A stretch of 31,533 bases of DNA from assembly GCA_035554115.1 (NCBI GenBank), contig DATMIW010000009.1:1-31533 (forward strand). The letters are read 5' to 3'. The stretch comes from CAXTSE01 sp035554115. Lineage in GTDB: Bacteria > Actinomycetota > Actinomycetes > Actinomycetales > Microbacteriaceae. Shown here piece after piece: positions 14,096 to 21,665 of this stretch. Made by a program: the position numbers and the translations under genes. Each line of letters opens with the position of its first letter. Positions within the stretch are counted from its first letter, which is position 1. The notes under the pieces are model-generated. The model saw only the letters and a program-made list of their open reading frames with translations. It was not told the DNA's origin and did not search any database.

Positions 14096-14530
14096 GTGAG
14101 CGCAGAATCCGAAGCCGTCGACGCGTGGGAGTCCCTCTATCGCGCGCAGGTCGCTGTGTTGCGTCAATTGCGCGCCGAGTTTCCCGGTGACGAGGTCTCG
14201 CTCGTCGAATACGACGTGCTGTTCAACCTTTTCCGTCAGCCCGATCGGCGCGCGCGCATCCGGGATCTCACCCCGCAACTCCTCCTCAGCCAGCCGAGTG
14301 TCAGCCGCCTCATTGACCGCCTGGCAACGCGGGGCCTCGTGGAGCGCACGCCCGATCCGGATGACGCCCGCGGCACCCAGGTGGCCCTCACTCCAGACGG
14401 AGTCGAGGTCTTCCGTCGCGTGGGAACCCAACACAGCCGCTGGATCGCGGAACGCATGAGCGTGCTCGACCCCGACGACCTGCGCGAGCTGACCCGCATC
14501 ACCCACGCCCTCCGCGTCGCCCCGCGGTGA
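14096..14530 (+). CDS. MarR family transcriptional regulator
   Basis: A 144-residue winged-helix dimer-type regulator. The pattern is typical: SLVEYDVLFNLFRQPDRRARIRDL, recognition helix LLSQPSVSRLIDRLATRGLVER (about 60-81), and wing RTPDPDDARGTQVALTPDG (the conserved DxRG). Flanking helices at both ends form the dimer interface. Regulators of this kind usually sense small aromatic compounds or oxidants and repress themselves and a neighbour; here the neighbour is the divergent rRNA methyltransferase-like gene. GTG 14096 follows a TAGTGT box by 6 nt (leaderless), inside an inverted repeat that looks like its own operator. Confidence 0.9.
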   Translation: MSAESEAVDAWESLYRAQVAVLRQLRAEFPGDEVSLVEYDVLFNLFRQPDRRARIRDLTPQLLLSQPSVSRLIDRLATRGLVERTPDPDDARGTQVALTPDGVEVFRRVGTQHSRWIAERMSVLDPDDLRELTRITHALRVAPR

Positions 14531-14638
14531 TCGACGCTGAGGTCGGCGCGGACTCACCAGCACAAGGCCTGCCCCGATCCGCCAGGATCTCGCGCTGACG
14601 AACCAGGAACGCCGCAGCGACCGGCACCAACCCGCTTC

Positions 14639-14679
14639 GCGTTCACGTTGTGAAGGACTGTCCTTCACAACGTGAACGC
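14639..14679. repeat. Long perfect palindrome (copy 1)
   Basis: Two 20-bp arms, perfectly complementary, around a single T: the core arm is GTTCACGTTGTGAAGGAC (14641-14658), flanked by GC. It sits between the convergent MarR gene and the flavoprotein gene. A second copy lies at 22572-22606, also between convergent genes. There is no T tract. Confidence 0.85.
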
Positions 14680-14738
14680 CAAAGACATGAGAGTCGCATC
14701 GTTCGCTGCCGACGGTCGCCCGGCGATTGTCGCCGCCG

Positions 14739-14784
14739 AAACGGTCACGCGCCGTCGAAACTTTCCGGGCGCGTGACCGTTTTT
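14739..14784. terminator. Strong intrinsic terminator between convergent genes
   Basis: A perfect 15-bp stem, AAACGGTCACGCGCC / GGCGCGTGACCGTTT, with a 14-nt loop (14754-14767) is followed on the plus strand by further T (TTTTT at 14780-14784), and on the minus strand ends in TTT. It can stop both the MarR transcript and the flavoprotein operon. An outer GCCGC/GCGGC pair may extend the stem. Confidence 0.8.
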
Positions 14785-14817
14785 GCGGCGCGAAATGTCG
14801 TTAGGCGCTCGGCTTCG

Positions 14818-16887
14818 TTAGGCGCTCGGAGTCGTCGACCGAGACCGCGGTGACGCGGAGGTCTTTGTCGCGGCGGTTTTAGCTGGCGCTGGCGTAGCTG
14901 CAGACGACTTTTTGGCAGGCGCGGCCTTTGCGGCGGGGACCTTCGCTGGTTTGGCGGGTGCTGTTTTGGCGGCGGCTGTCTTTGTTGACGCTGTGTTCGT
15001 TACCGGGGGCTTCGCCGAAACGGCTTTCGTCAACGGAGACTTCGCGTCCGCGGCCTTTGCTGTCTTTGTCGGCGCGGGTTTCGCCGGCGCCGCCGCTTTC
15101 GGGGCGGGCTTCGCGGGACTCTTCGCCGATGCCGCGGCTTTCGTCGCGGGCGCCGGCGTCGCAGGCGCAGCCTTGGTCGCCGCAGCCTTGGCCCGCGCGG
15201 TCGGCGCCTTCTTCGCATCCGCAATGATCTTGCGCGGGTTGAAGTTCTCGCCCGGGTCGGCCGACGAGAACAGGCCCGTCATGACCTTCACACCCTCGGC
15301 GGAAATGTCCTGCTCAAGCCACGGTGCGTGCTCGAGCCCGACGCCGTGGTGGTGCGACAGCGATCCGCCGTTGTCGATGAACGCCTGCTGGATCGCGCCC
15401 TTGACCGTGTCGTACTGGCCGAGCGGATCCTTCTCCCCCATCACAAAGGCGAAAGTGAAATACAGGCACGCCCCCGAGTGATACGAGTGCGACATGTGGC
15501 TCATGATCCAGCCCTTGATGCCGAGAGAGTCGTACGCCTTCTCGGCCGCGACGATCACATTGTCGTGAACCTGGTTGACCTTCGACCACGGCATCGCCGT
15601 CTCGGACACATCGCCCGCCGCACCGCGGTCGAGCAGGAAGTCGCGCAGGTACGGAGTGTCGAACTTCTTCTGGTCGTACAGCACGCCGGGGCCCTTGCCC
15701 ACGCCCATGCCGCCGTGCCCCTTCACGATCTTGTCGACGAGCTTCTTCTGGCGCTCGGCGTGCTTTTGCTCACCCTCGAAGCCGATGAACGACAGACAAA
15801 TGTCGTCGAGGTTCCAGCCTTTGCTCTTCATCAGAGTCGGCAGAACGGTGCCGGCCGCGAACTTGTCGAAGCCCGTACGCGCCTTGCTCGTGGCCAGCGA
15901 GAAGCCAGTCTCACGGGCGTCGGAAATGCGGGTGATCGAGGGGGCGGCATCCGATTCGGCGATGTCGCGCATGGCAGCGATGCCGGCCTCCCAGTTCGGG
16001 AAGAAGTAGCCGAAAACGTCACGCTTCTCGGGAACACGGTGCACCTGCGCGGTGACCTCGGTAATGACGCCCAGACGACCCTCGCTGCCGACGATCATCT
16101 CGCGGATGCTGGGACCGCTCGACACACTCGGAATCGCACGCACGACGAGGGTGCCGCCGGGACGCACAACGCGCAGACCGCGGGCGATGTCGGCGATGTC
16201 GCCGTATTTGTCGGACTGCATGCCCGAGGAACGGGTCGCAACCCACCCACCGAGGGTCGAGTGCGTGAAGCTGTCGGGGAAATGACCGATGGTCCAGCCC
16301 TGGCGATTCAGCTGGTCTTCCAGGTCAGGGCCCTGGGCTCCGGCCTGGATGCGAGCAAGGCCCGAGGCCTCGTCGATCTCGACGACCTTATTGAGGCGCC
16401 CCATGTCGAGCGAGAGCACAACGCGCTTCTCGTCCGAACGAGGCTCGAGGCTGCCAGCGATATTGCTGCCTCCACCGAACGGAATGATGACGACGTCGGC
16501 CGCGACAGCCGCATCCACGACCTTCTGCACTTCGTCCTCGTTGGCCGGGTAGACGACCAGATCGGGGGTGCGCTCGATGATGTTGGCCCGGATCCGAACG
16601 AGGTCGCGCAGGCTCTTGCCGTAGGTGTGCACGACGCGTTCAAGCGAATCGGTGGTGACCTGACCTTCGCCGACAATCGTGGCGAGCTTGGCGAGCAGCA
16701 CGGGGGTCGCGCGGGTCGGCGCCACCTTCAGCTGGTCGAACGACGGCTTCTCGACGGGCTCGACAGCGTGCAGGTCAAGGCCGACAGCGTGCTTCACGAA
16801 CGGCGCAAAACCGGGCTTGTCTTGCCAGTGGAAACCGACACCCTCGTTGCCCCAGCCCCACCATTTCATGTGCTTGACGTCGGTCAC
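14818..16887 (-). CDS. Alkyldihydroxyacetonephosphate synthase-like FAD flavoprotein
   Basis: A 689-residue flavoprotein of the AGPS/FAD-linked oxidase family. The FAD-binding PCMH domain contains IIPFGGGSNIAGSLEPR (about 134-150), THSTLGGWVATRSSGMQSDKYGD and IVGSEGRLGVITE. The C-terminal FAD_oxidase_C part has YHSGACLYFTFAF and the histidine triplet SHHHGVGLEH (H512-H514). AGPS swaps the acyl chain of acyl-DHAP for a fatty alcohol, making the ether bond of ether lipids. The triplet and nearby tyrosine are the known catalytic region of that family. The last ~130 residues (560-689) are an unusual Ala/Lys/Pro/Thr-rich tail. The start overlaps the PlsC stop (ATGA 16884-16887). Confidence 0.87.
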   Translation of the reverse strand: MTDVKHMKWWGWGNEGVGFHWQDKPGFAPFVKHAVGLDLHAVEPVEKPSFDQLKVAPTRATPVLLAKLATIVGEGQVTTDSLERVVHTYGKSLRDLVRIRANIIERTPDLVVYPANEDEVQKVVDAAVAADVVIIPFGGGSNIAGSLEPRSDEKRVVLSLDMGRLNKVVEIDEASGLARIQAGAQGPDLEDQLNRQGWTIGHFPDSFTHSTLGGWVATRSSGMQSDKYGDIADIARGLRVVRPGGTLVVRAIPSVSSGPSIREMIVGSEGRLGVITEVTAQVHRVPEKRDVFGYFFPNWEAGIAAMRDIAESDAAPSITRISDARETGFSLATSKARTGFDKFAAGTVLPTLMKSKGWNLDDICLSFIGFEGEQKHAERQKKLVDKIVKGHGGMGVGKGPGVLYDQKKFDTPYLRDFLLDRGAAGDVSETAMPWSKVNQVHDNVIVAAEKAYDSLGIKGWIMSHMSHSYHSGACLYFTFAFVMGEKDPLGQYDTVKGAIQQAFIDNGGSLSHHHGVGLEHAPWLEQDISAEGVKVMTGLFSSADPGENFNPRKIIADAKKAPTARAKAAATKAAPATPAPATKAAASAKSPAKPAPKAAAPAKPAPTKTAKAADAKSPLTKAVSAKPPVTNTASTKTAAAKTAPAKPAKVPAAKAAPAKKSSAATPAPAKTAATKTSASPRSRSTTPSA

Positions 16888-17591
16888 TTCATGTCTCCTT
16901 CAGACGGCTTCGGGTTGAGGATATGGGGGGAGTGCTCCTCACGCATCGCAATAATCGCGTCGCGCACGCGCCCCATGAACAGCGCGGGGGTCTCGTCCTT
17001 CCCCGCATACATGGGACTGCCGAACACCACCCCGACGGGCAACCGCCCCGGTTTGGGCCATTTCGACCCACGGGGATGCGACAGATTTGCACCGATCAGA
17101 GCGACCGGGAGGATGGGCGCGCCGGTCGCCGACGACAGCGCCGCCGCTCCGGGCTTGAAGTGGCCGACAGTCCCGTCTTTGCTGCGCGTTCCCTCAGGAA
17201 AGACGAGCACGGGGATCTTGTGCTGCAGCAGCATTTTGGCGTTGACATTGCGGGGGTTACGGCCGCTGCGGTCGACCGGGAAAGCGTTGAAGAACAGGGC
17301 GGTCAGGCCGCGCCGCCACCACACGTCAAAGAAATAGTCCCCCGCCGCGCCGGCCGCGAGGTACCGCGCCAGGTGTCGAGGGAGCGCGCCCATGATGAGC
17401 GGGGCATCCAAGTGGCTGGAATGGTTGGCGACAACGACGAACGGCCGCTTGACCCGTCCGATCTTTTCGCGGTTGACGATGGTGACGGTGACCACCCGCC
17501 AGACGACCCCTTTGAGGATGCCGCGTTGGGCCACAAAACGCAGGGCTGCTTGGCTGCGCGAGGTAAAGCGATTGCGCGTCGGTGCGGGCAT
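16884..17591 (-). CDS. 1-acylglycerol-3-phosphate acyltransferase family protein (PlsC-like)
   Basis: A 235-residue glycerolipid acyltransferase. It has the catalytic motif H57-x4-D62 (NHSSHLDAP) and the substrate-binding motif FPEGTRS (about 131-137), with FNAFPVDRSGR between them. Members move acyl chains from acyl-CoA or acyl-ACP to glycerol phosphates at the membrane. Given the neighbours it may acylate DHAP to feed the AGPS-like enzyme, or acylate alkyl-glycerol-3-phosphate; sequence alone cannot separate these. ATG 17591 is chosen because AGGAGG lies 6 nt upstream (17598-17603). A TTG at 17648 overlapping the SDR stop is a weaker alternative. Its stop overlaps the AGPS-like start. Confidence 0.88.
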   Translation of the reverse strand: MPAPTRNRFTSRSQAALRFVAQRGILKGVVWRVVTVTIVNREKIGRVKRPFVVVANHSSHLDAPLIMGALPRHLARYLAAGAAGDYFFDVWWRRGLTALFFNAFPVDRSGRNPRNVNAKMLLQHKIPVLVFPEGTRSKDGTVGHFKPGAAALSSATGAPILPVALIGANLSHPRGSKWPKPGRLPVGVVFGSPMYAGKDETPALFMGRVRDAIIAMREEHSPHILNPKPSEGDMK

Positions 17592-17644
17592 CCGCTTCCT
17601 CCTGCTCGTCGGGTCCTGCCTGGTGCGCTGGGACGTTGCGGTGG

Positions 17645-18424
17645 TCAATGCTCCGTCGCAGTGCTGCGACTCAGGCTAATCCGCCGAGAGATCGCACGCA
17701 CTGTCGACCCCGGCAGATGCTTGAGGAACCAGGAAATCTGCCGGTACCGAAGACTCGGCATCGAGATCACCCGACCGCGGTCGACATCACGCAGGCAGTC
17801 CCGCACGAGGCGTTCGGGACTCAGCCAGAGAGAGCTCGGGATGCTCGAGGCCCGGATGCTGGCGCGCTCATGGAATTCGGTGCGCACCCAGCCCGGTTCG
17901 AGCGCGGTCACGGTGACGCCCGAACCGTGGAGCTCATTGGCGAGGCTCTGCGAGAAAATTGTCGCCCACGACTTGATTGCCGAGTAGCCCCCCATCGACA
18001 GCTGCCCGGCGATACTCGCAACGTTGATGATCGCGCCATGCCCACGCTCGCGCATCCCCGGAACGACGGCCGCTGAGAGCACAAGAATCGCCCGAACCAT
18101 CACGTTGAGCGCGCGGTCATGCTCGGCAATGTCCGCCACGGCGAGCTTCGTCTTCAGCCCGAAGCCGGCATTGTTGACGAGGACATCGATAGGACGGTCG
18201 GTGTCGGCCAGACGCGCGGCCACGGCATCCGTATCGTCCGGCTTCGCGAGGTCGGCGGCGAGAATCTCGACGGTGCGGCCTGTCGCGCGCAGTTCTTCGG
18301 CCATCGAATTGAGTCGCTCGACATCACGTGCGACCAGGACGAGATCGTGCCCGCGGGCCGCCAATTGGCGGGCGAACTCGGCGCCGATGCCGGAGGTCCC
18401 CCCGGTGACAAGAGCGATAGGCAT
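17645..18424 (-). CDS. Short-chain dehydrogenase/reductase (SDR)
   Basis: A 259-residue classical SDR. It has the cofactor motif TGGTSGIG (7-14), the NNAG motif (VLVNNAGFG), and the catalytic serine, tyrosine and lysine in NVASIAGQLSMGGYSAIKSW. R and arginine-rich spacing after strand 2 (LVARDVERL) favours NADPH. The C-terminal ~40 residues are basic with hydrophobic patches. As the first gene of the operon leading to PlsC and the AGPS-like protein, it is a good candidate for the acyl/alkyl-DHAP reductase step, done in animals by the SDR PexRAP. ATG 18424 lies 7 nt after TATCGT, so a leaderless start is likely. Confidence 0.87.
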   Translation of the reverse strand: MPIALVTGGTSGIGAEFARQLAARGHDLVLVARDVERLNSMAEELRATGRTVEILAADLAKPDDTDAVAARLADTDRPIDVLVNNAGFGLKTKLAVADIAEHDRALNVMVRAILVLSAAVVPGMRERGHGAIINVASIAGQLSMGGYSAIKSWATIFSQSLANELHGSGVTVTALEPGWVRTEFHERASIRASSIPSSLWLSPERLVRDCLRDVDRGRVISMPSLRYRQISWFLKHLPGSTVRAISRRISLSRSTATEH

Positions 18425-18431
18425 ATACCTT

Positions 18432-18441
18432 ACGATACGGT
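18432..18441. promoter_or_regulatory. Bidirectional promoter linking the two lipid operons
   Basis: TATCGT on the minus strand (18437-18432) is 7 nt before the SDR ATG. TACGGT on the plus strand (18436-18441) would start the transcript of the ferritin-like/FAR operon near 18448. They share TA 18436-18437, so both operons should fire from the same opened region. Confidence 0.55.
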
Positions 18442-18501
18442 GCTCATGAGCGCTTTCTTCGCCGGCGAAGGCGCCGCCCACCCGAGGAAGGGGCTCTCCC
18501 G

Positions 18502-19338
18502 ATGGCTCCCCGCGACTCCGCGTCGACGTCAGAGACCGCTGTCTCTCTCGAATCAGGGGCATTCGACGTCCGGGAATTCGCCCGAACCGCTCGCGGCAAT
18601 TTCCGCTCGGAACTGAACCTCGCTGCGATCGCGAAGTCCGGACTCGGTGCCGACGCGATCCGCTTGCTGCGTCTGCTGCGCGATCTGGAACGCTCCACCA
18701 TGCAGCGCATGCGCAATCTGCTCGTCACGGCGACGCATAAGGATGCGCGGGTCACGGCGTTCCTCACCACCTGGGCGTATGAGAAATTCTGGATCGCCGA
18801 CGCCCTTGACGCCGTGCTGGAGGCCACAGGAGACGACCTGCACTCCTCAGCGCCGGCGGGCCTTCTCCGTCGCCATGTGAAAGAGCGCCACGAACGCCGC
18901 GGTCCCGTGCGCCGGGCGATCGCCGCGAACTTCGACGGCCCGCAAATCGTCGCCGCGCATGTCACGACCGGCCTTGTGGATGAGTGGATCACCCAGGCCG
19001 CGTATCGCCGGCTCGGCGAACTCGCCGGAGACCTGCGCTCTGTCGTCACCATCGTCCTCGGGATCAAAGATCGCCACATCCGTTTCCTCTCGGAGGAGGC
19101 GCAGCGACGTCTGGCCGCCTCGCCCCGTGCCAGCAAACTCACGCGTCGTGAAATAACGCAGGCGGTCTGGCCGATCGGGGCCGTGGAACGCTCCGACGAC
19201 GACCGCAGCTTCTTCGAGTCCACCGTCTTCGGCACCCCTCAGGGCCACGCCGAAGCCGCCCGCATCCAGTCTCTGCTCGCGGAGCTGCCCGGCCTGGCGT
19301 CTGTCGCCCCGACCATATCTGCGAGACTCATTACGTGA
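18502..19338 (+). CDS. Ferritin-like protein with degenerate di-iron site
   Basis: A 278-residue helical protein, exactly as long as the ferritin-like gene at 21666 and alignable to it (LERSTMQRMRNLL, AYEKFWIADALDAVL, LVDEWITQAAYRRL, IKDRHIRFL). In the intact paralogue the ligands are E45, E77, H80, E141, E171 and H174. The matching positions here are E63, K95, I98, E161, K189 and H192, so half of the iron ligands are lost. It is probably a non-catalytic partner or scaffold. AGGAAGGGG lies 8 nt before ATG 18502. The last bases overlap the FAR start (GTGA 19335-19338), so the two are translationally coupled. Confidence 0.75.
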   Translation: MAPRDSASTSETAVSLESGAFDVREFARTARGNFRSELNLAAIAKSGLGADAIRLLRLLRDLERSTMQRMRNLLVTATHKDARVTAFLTTWAYEKFWIADALDAVLEATGDDLHSSAPAGLLRRHVKERHERRGPVRRAIAANFDGPQIVAAHVTTGLVDEWITQAAYRRLGELAGDLRSVVTIVLGIKDRHIRFLSEEAQRRLAASPRASKLTRREITQAVWPIGAVERSDDDRSFFESTVFGTPQGHAEAARIQSLLAELPGLASVAPTISARLIT

Positions 19339-21656
19339 CCCCGAAGCGAGCGACGACCGATCTGGGCCGAGCGCACGTCTTTCTGACCGGAGCCACAGGT
19401 TTCGTCGGACAGGCCGTGCTCGAGCGACTTTTGTCGGCGCACCCCGATACGACGATCTCGATTCTGGTGCGCACGAAGGCCGGCGAAGACACCCAGGCGC
19501 GCGTCCAAGATCTGCTGAGCAAGCCTGTCTTCGACTCGTGGCGCGAGCGCGTCGGAGAGAAGGCGGTCGCCGAGGCGGCGAAGAAACGCATCCATATTGT
19601 CGAAGGCGCCATGGGCTCGATTCCAGAGCTGCCTGCGGATCTCGACGTCGCGATCCATTCGGCGTCGGTCGTTTCCTTCGACCCGCCCATTCACGAGGCC
19701 TTCGACACGAACGTCAACGGCGCGATCAACCTCTATGAGCGACTGCTCGAGACCGGCGGTGACCCTCGGGTCGTGCACGTCTCGACCTGCTACGTCGGCG
19801 GCCTGCGCAAGGGCGTCGCCCCCGAGGCGCGCCTTGCCCACGAGGTGGATTGGCGGGGCGAATACGCCGCGGCCTTGGCCGCCCGCGACCGGGTCGAGCT
19901 GCTGTCGCGCGAAGCCGACCAGCTGCGTGTGTTCATGGATGCCGCCCGCGCCAAACACGGCAAAGAGGGCCCGCAGGCGGTTGCCACCGCGAGCGAGAAG
20001 GCGCGCGTCGCCTGGGTGACCTCCGAACTCGTGGATGCCGGACGCACGCGCGCGCAATCGCTCGGCTGGACCGACGTGTACACCCTCACGAAGGCGTTCT
20101 CTGAGCGCGCGGCGGAGGAGCTCTGGGGCGAGAACGGTCACCGACTCTCGGTTGTGCGACCGGCGATCATCGAGAGTGCCCTGCGGCATCCCTATCCCGG
20201 GTGGATCGACGGCTTCAAGGTCGCCGACCCGCTGATCATGGCGTACGGGCGCGGACTGCTGCCCGAGTTCCCGGGCCTTCCCGACTCGATCCTCGACGTG
20301 ATCCCCGTCGACTACGTGGTCAACGCGATCCTGGCCGCGGCAGCCAATCCGGCCGCGAAGAACAAGCCCGAGTACTACCACGTGGCTTCGGGCGCGAGCA
20401 ATCCGCTGCCGTTCCACCAAATGTTTGGGTACGTCAACAAATACTTTGTCGAACACCCGATGAAAGACAAGAAGGGCGCCGATCTCGCGGTGCCGACCTG
20501 GAAGTTCCCCGTTGGCAACAAGGTCGAGCGCGATGTGCTGCGCAAAGAGCGATTGGTGGCTCGCCTCGAACGGCTGCTGGGCCGCCTACCCGACACGGGC
20601 CGCGTGCGCGCCTGGCACAACCAGATGATCCGCAATGTCGCCGACCTCGCGACGCTGCGCAACTTCACGCAGCTCTACCGGGTGTACGTGCAGACCGAGA
20701 TCATCTTCGATGACAGCAATCTGCGAGCCCTCCACAGTGCCCTCCCCGCCACGAAGCAGACCGAACACGGTTTCGACATCGCGGCGATCGACTGGGAGGA
20801 CTACATGCTCAATGTGCACTTCCCCGCGATCACGACCCTGACCCGTGACTTCTCGGCCAAGCGCGCCGCCACGAAGGCTGCGGCCGAGAGCGCCCGGCCG
20901 ACGCGCGACATCGTTCCCGGTCAGAACGTGCTTGCCGTGTTCGACCTCGAGGGAACCGTCGTCGACTCCAACATCGTGCAGCAGTACCTCTGGGTGCGGT
21001 CGGCAGGAATCCGCAAGGCCGTGTGGCCCGCAGCCGTGCTGCCGATCCTCGCCTCTTTGCGCGGCTACCTGCGGGCTGAGAAGCGCGATCGTGGCGAGTT
21101 CATCCGCACCTTCTTGCGTCGCTATGAGGGGATGCCCGTGGCACGCCTCGAAAAGATCGTGCACGGCGCATACGCCGACACTTTCATTCGCCACACAAGC
21201 CCTGGCGCGATCCAGGCCATCAAGAAGCATCGGGATGCCGGCCACCGAACCGTGCTGGTCACCGGCTCCATCCAGACCTTGGCAGCACCGATTGCCGGTC
21301 TCTTCGACGAGGTCGTCGGTGGGCATATGCATGCGACCGACGGGGTGCTCACCGGATACCTCGCCAAGCCGCCTTTGGTCGATGAGGCCCGCGCTGCATG
21401 GCTGACCCGCTATGCGCTCGAGCACGGTCTCGACCTCTCGATTTCTCACGGTTACGGCGACAGCCACTCCGACCTTGGGTGGTTGCAACTGCTGGGAAAC
21501 CCCCATGCCGTGAACCCGGACACCCAACTCGCGCGCGACGCGCATCGAAGAGGTTGGCAGATCGATACCTGGAAACGCAGCAATCGCTCACCGAAGCGTG
21601 ATGTGATGGAGGCCTCGGCCCCGCGTGCTGAACGCGTCCCCGACACCGCGAACTGA
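19335..21656 (+). CDS. Fatty acyl-CoA reductase fused to HAD-IB domain
   Basis: A 773-residue two-part protein. Residues 1-500 form an extended-SDR fatty acyl-CoA reductase: cofactor motif GATGFVG (19-25), catalytic Y249-x3-K253 in DVYTLTKAFSE, and a C-terminal region of the FAR sterile type with a possible membrane-associated segment. Such enzymes reduce acyl-CoA to fatty alcohol with NADPH. Residues about 530-750 form a HAD-IB domain: motif I FDLEGTVVD (D537, but E539 where a second Asp is usual), motif II S645 in LVTGSIQTL, and motif III GYGDSHSDL (D709/D713). Fatty alcohol is the co-substrate of the AGPS-like enzyme encoded on the other side of the promoter. The GTG start overlaps the preceding stop. 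Confidence 0.88.
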   Translation: MTPKRATTDLGRAHVFLTGATGFVGQAVLERLLSAHPDTTISILVRTKAGEDTQARVQDLLSKPVFDSWRERVGEKAVAEAAKKRIHIVEGAMGSIPELPADLDVAIHSASVVSFDPPIHEAFDTNVNGAINLYERLLETGGDPRVVHVSTCYVGGLRKGVAPEARLAHEVDWRGEYAAALAARDRVELLSREADQLRVFMDAARAKHGKEGPQAVATASEKARVAWVTSELVDAGRTRAQSLGWTDVYTLTKAFSERAAEELWGENGHRLSVVRPAIIESALRHPYPGWIDGFKVADPLIMAYGRGLLPEFPGLPDSILDVIPVDYVVNAILAAAANPAAKNKPEYYHVASGASNPLPFHQMFGYVNKYFVEHPMKDKKGADLAVPTWKFPVGNKVERDVLRKERLVARLERLLGRLPDTGRVRAWHNQMIRNVADLATLRNFTQLYRVYVQTEIIFDDSNLRALHSALPATKQTEHGFDIAAIDWEDYMLNVHFPAITTLTRDFSAKRAATKAAAESARPTRDIVPGQNVLAVFDLEGTVVDSNIVQQYLWVRSAGIRKAVWPAAVLPILASLRGYLRAEKRDRGEFIRTFLRRYEGMPVARLEKIVHGAYADTFIRHTSPGAIQAIKKHRDAGHRTVLVTGSIQTLAAPIAGLFDEVVGGHMHATDGVLTGYLAKPPLVDEARAAWLTRYALEHGLDLSISHGYGDSHSDLGWLQLLGNPHAVNPDTQLARDAHRRGWQIDTWKRSNRSPKRDVMEASAPRAERVPDTAN

Positions 21657-21665
21657 AGGTGACCC

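Noticed and set aside
14009..14668. Long minus frame of 219 codons beginning in the palindrome (MKDSPSQRE).
   Set aside because: It runs antisense through the MarR gene and its start comes from the palindrome; similar MKD-PSQRE starts arise from both palindrome copies.
14687..14776. 29-codon plus-strand frame starting MRVASFAADG, similar in flavour to the start of fumarylacetoacetase-family proteins.
   Set aside because: It ends inside the strong terminator, has no ribosome-binding site, and is too short to support; chance is more likely.
18446..18616. Plus-strand ATG frame MSAFFAGEGAAHPRKG just after the shared promoter.
   Set aside because: It is out of frame with the ferritin-like gene, which has its own good ribosome-binding site at 18486-18493; at best it is a short upstream frame.
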